Part shown: positions 15,904 through 17,401 of the stretch, one piece after another
How the letters are laid out: each line of letters begins with the position of its first letter
Position numbering within the stretch: position 1 is the stretch's first letter
Position numbers and translations under genes: made by a program
NCBI GenBank assembly: GCA_903881065.1
Contig: CAIRRW010000178.1
Span: forward strand, 1 to 17,401
Direction: 5' to 3'
Length of the DNA stretch: 17,401 nucleotides
Source of the DNA: an uncultured Bacteroidota bacterium
GTDB taxonomy: Bacteria; Bacteroidota; Bacteroidia; 2-12-FULL-35-15
The notes under the pieces: generated by a model
Database searches by the model: none
What the model saw: only the letters and a program-made list of their open reading frames with translations
What the model was told of the DNA's origin: nothing

Positions 15904-16242
15904 TCATTTACGATCTGATTTGATAACGAAGTCAGATGACTCCGTAACATTTGCATCTGATTTGATAACGAAGTCAGACGACTCCGTAACATTTGCATCT
16001 GACTTGATAACGAAGTCAGATGACTCCGTAACATTTGCATCTGACTTGATAACGAAGTCAGACGACTCCGTAACATTTGCATCTGATTTGATAACGAAGT
16101 CAGATGACTCCGTAACATTTGCATCTGATTTGATAACGAAGTCAGATGACTCCGTAACATTTGCATCTGACTTGATAACGAAGTCAGACGACTCCGTAAC
16201 ATTTGTATCTGACTTGGTGACGTTGTCAGACGATTCCGTCAT
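15904..16242 (-). CDS. Repeat protein made of 14-residue units (SDFVIKSDANVTES)
   Basis: A 112-residue ORF almost exactly coextensive with the 42-bp tandem array. It starts with ATG in the diverged outermost unit (MTESSDNVTKSDTN), runs through seven near-identical units and stops with KSDRK just past the innermost one. AGGTAGAG lies 6 bases before the ATG. Because 42 is divisible by three, three frames are open through the array. Two alternating sites in the units (GAT/GAC after TCA, and GATTTG/GACTTG on plus) are silent in this frame and in one plus-strand frame (SDLITKSDDSVTFA). They change His/Arg and Asn/Ser in the third frame (MLRSHLTSLSNQMQ). The plus frame has no ATG, so this frame is preferred. 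There is no signal peptide and no family I recognise. Each unit shows a weak seven-residue sub-period with V at positions 4 and 11. Whether it is translated is uncertain. Confidence 0.45.
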   Translation of the reverse strand: MTESSDNVTKSDTNVTESSDFVIKSDANVTESSDFVIKSDANVTESSDFVIKSDANVTESSDFVIKSDANVTESSDFVIKSDANVTESSDFVIKSDANVTESSDFVIKSDRK

Positions 16243-16245
16243 AAA
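15914..16245. repeat. 42-bp tandem repeat array, seven units plus one diverged unit
   Basis: The marker GATAACGAAGTCAG recurs at 15922, 15964, 16006, 16048, 16090, 16132 and 16174, an exact 42-base period. A diverged eighth unit begins near 16216 (GGTGACGTTGTCAG). Units differ from each other only by T/C at two positions. Each unit contains a small imperfect inverted repeat, ACGAAGTCA then TGACTCCGT separated by two bases. Confidence 0.95.
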
Positions 16246-16534
16246 TTCTCTACCTATTTGCTACAAGTTGCAAAACAATTTTCAAAAGCGTGGTTAAATA
16301 TTTTTTTATTGATGTTCTGAGCGCTTAATTAAAATTACCATCTAATTTTCTATTTTAAAATTTGATTTCAATAATCAATCATCTCTAAATAATAGTTTGA
16401 TCATTCAGTTCAAATAACACAATGTAAATCAAAATCATTCCTTATCCTAAAAATCAGCTCCATCAGCGTTCCATTCGTTTAGCCTCTTCAACCCAATATC
16501 CTCAATACATATCCATTATTAATTTAATTTCATT
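16246..16534. other. Intergenic, nothing identified
   Basis: AT-rich sequence between the repeat protein start and the DUF1348 gene promoter, which are divergently arranged. I see no ORF, hairpin or repeat that I can support here. Confidence 0.6.
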
Positions 16535-16542
16535 TACATTTG
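16535..16542 (+). promoter_or_regulatory. -7 promoter box of the DUF1348 gene
   Basis: TACATTTG fits the Bacteroidota TAnnTTTG box exactly and stands 23 bases before the ATG. A TTTG at the -33 position is not visible. Confidence 0.5.
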
Positions 16543-16565
16543 AACAAATAATATAAAACACTACT

Positions 16566-16979
16566 ATGGAACAGAAACCACCAGTACCGCCGTTTACACA
16601 CGAAACAGCAACACAAAAAGTACAGATGGCCGAAAATGCCTGGAATACCAAAGACCCCAAAAAAGTATGCCTTGCCTACACCATTGATACCGAATGGCGA
16701 AACAGAAATCAGTTTATTAATGGGCGTGAAGAAGTAAAACAGTTTCTGATAGAAAAGTGGAATAAAGAACTGGACTATAAACTCAAAAAAGAATTGTGGG
16801 CGTTTACCGACAATAGGATAGCAGTACGGTTCGAGTACGAATGGCACGACCATACCGGACAATGGTACCGCAGCTATGGCAACGAAAACTGGGAGTTTGA
16901 TACAAACGGCTTTATGAAAAAACGATTTGCAAGCATTAATGATGTAGCGATAGAGGAGGGGGAAAGGAAGTTGGAGTAA
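16566..16979 (+). CDS. DUF1348 / NTF2-like (SnoaL-type) protein, short C-terminus
   Basis: A 137-residue cytoplasmic protein. Nearly the whole sequence matches the DUF1348 pattern as I know it: PPFTHETATQKVQMAENAWN at 8-27, EWRNRNQFINGREEV near 43-57, KWNKELDYKLKKELWAF near 64-80, then RIAVRFEYEWHD and the hallmark RSYGNENWEFD near 102-112, ending RFASINDVAI. The fold is an alpha+beta NTF2-like cone with an internal pocket, but the substrate of the family is not established. Relatives usually continue past ERKF with a W-P-x-G-R-R-P tail of about 20 residues; here the frame stops after ERKLE. That tail may have been lost when the downstream repeat arrived. A good -7 box lies upstream and a hairpin follows the stop. 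Confidence 0.88.
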   Translation: MEQKPPVPPFTHETATQKVQMAENAWNTKDPKKVCLAYTIDTEWRNRNQFINGREEVKQFLIEKWNKELDYKLKKELWAFTDNRIAVRFEYEWHDHTGQWYRSYGNENWEFDTNGFMKKRFASINDVAIEEGERKLE

Positions 16980-17002
16980 ATAGAAATAAGCAAGCCTAAT
17001 TT

Positions 17003-17041
17003 GATAGGGAGAAAAATGGCAAAGCCATTTTTCTCCCTATC
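17003..17041. terminator. Long perfect hairpin after the DUF1348 gene
   Basis: An 18-bp perfect stem (GATAGGGAGAAAAATGGC with its complement) encloses the loop AAA. It starts 23 bases after the stop. It lacks a T run after the stem, so it may be a repeat-borne hairpin more than a classical terminator; a weaker version recurs around 17211-17249. Confidence 0.55.
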
Positions 17042-17401
17042 CCCAAAAAGCACACGAACAATGTCATTCAGAGCGAAGCGAAGAATCTCTTTATCTTATT
17101 ATTTAAAATGAGATTCCTCCCAATGTTCCAAATGAAATTCCATCTAACCATAAAAATGAGATTCCTCCATTCTGTTCGGAATGACAGGTTTTCATGGTTT
17201 TTGGGGAGGGGAGAGAAAAGTGGCAAAGCCATTTTTCTCCCTATCCCCACAAAGCACACGAACAATGTCATTCAGAGCGAAGCGAAGAATCTCTTTATCT
17301 TATTATTTAAAATGAGATTCCTCCTAATGTTCCAAATGAAATTCCATCTAACCATAAAAATGAGATTCCTCCATTCTGTTCGGAATGACAGGTTTTCATA
17401 G
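17010..17401. repeat. Two tandem copies of a roughly 204-bp palindromic intergenic repeat
   Basis: TGGCAAAGCC occurs at 17017 and 17221, and the following sequence repeats at this offset with few changes to the window edge. Each copy contains TGTCATTCAGAGCGAAGCGA...GAATCTC and, further on, GAGATTCCTCC...TCGGAATGACA, which are imperfect reverse complements, so the unit can fold into a long hairpin. I recognise these arms as a dispersed repeat common in Bacteroidota genomes that yields spurious peptides such as HSVRNDR and SEAKNL. The open frames here are therefore not genes. The second copy is cut by the window end. Confidence 0.85.

Noticed and set aside
15876..16202. Minus-strand MLRSHLTSLSNQMQ repeat frame
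   Set aside because: The two variable sites of the repeat are missense only in this frame, which argues against selection on it.
15914..16245. CRISPR array
   Set aside because: The repeats are contiguous 42-bp units with no unique spacers, and no cas genes are present.
15920..16297. Plus-strand 125-codon frame through the 42-bp array
   Set aside because: It has no ATG (starts at TTG) and overruns the array into AT-rich sequence; the minus ORF starting with ATG fits better, although silent variation alone does not separate the two.
17068..17401. ORFs on both strands in the terminal repeats
   Set aside because: They are translations of a dispersed palindromic repeat (HSVRNDR/SEAKNL type peptides).

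Overview
The window looks like chromosomal DNA of an AT-rich Bacteroidota, probably a free-living or environmental member of the Chitinophagales/Bacteroidia type. The evidence is four proteins with a C-terminal type IX secretion (T9SS) sorting domain, SprB-type repeats, a CCC-motif membrane protein, a UvrA of Bacteroidota type, and TAnnTTTG-type -7 promoter boxes instead of E. coli-like promoters.

Layout. 1-879 (minus) is the N-terminal part of uvrA, starting at TTG behind a good Bacteroidota promoter. 997-1926 (minus) is a T9SS cargo protein. 2207-5552 (plus) is a housekeeping run: CCC-motif membrane protein, a perfect palindromic terminator, then DUF2752 protein, bifunctional NAD(P)HX epimerase/dehydratase and a secreted metallophosphoesterase. 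5673-6772 is a graveyard. It holds an FN3-family gene interrupted by two adjacent stops, a decayed gene start, and an orphan copy of an intergenic regulatory module that still carries the last 13 codons plus stop of a tail-fibre-like gene. 6773-15038 (minus) is a cell-surface block: a beta-propeller-like T9SS protein, an S74-chaperone tail-fibre-like protein broken by one in-frame TAG, a small T9SS protein, a jelly-roll-like T9SS protein, and a 1022-residue SprB-repeat adhesin. 15163-15820 holds duplicated terminator hairpins, GC-rich inverted repeats and a second FN3-family remnant. 15904-16245 is an exact 42-bp tandem repeat whose minus strand encodes a 14-residue-repeat protein. 16566-16979 (plus) is a short DUF1348/NTF2-like protein. 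17003 to the end is a tandem pair of a roughly 204-bp palindromic intergenic repeat.

How the parts fit. The surface genes carry Sec signal peptides, and four end in a T9SS type A domain, so they should pass the inner membrane by Sec and the outer membrane by T9SS. They are spaced by a recurring cassette of terminator hairpin, promoter and 5' leader hairpin. Two intact copies stand in front of functional-looking genes and a third stands in front of a decayed one. The recurring intergenic cassette, not the proteins, is the least explained structure here. No CRISPR array, tRNA, rRNA, transposase, integrase or recognisable defence system was seen.
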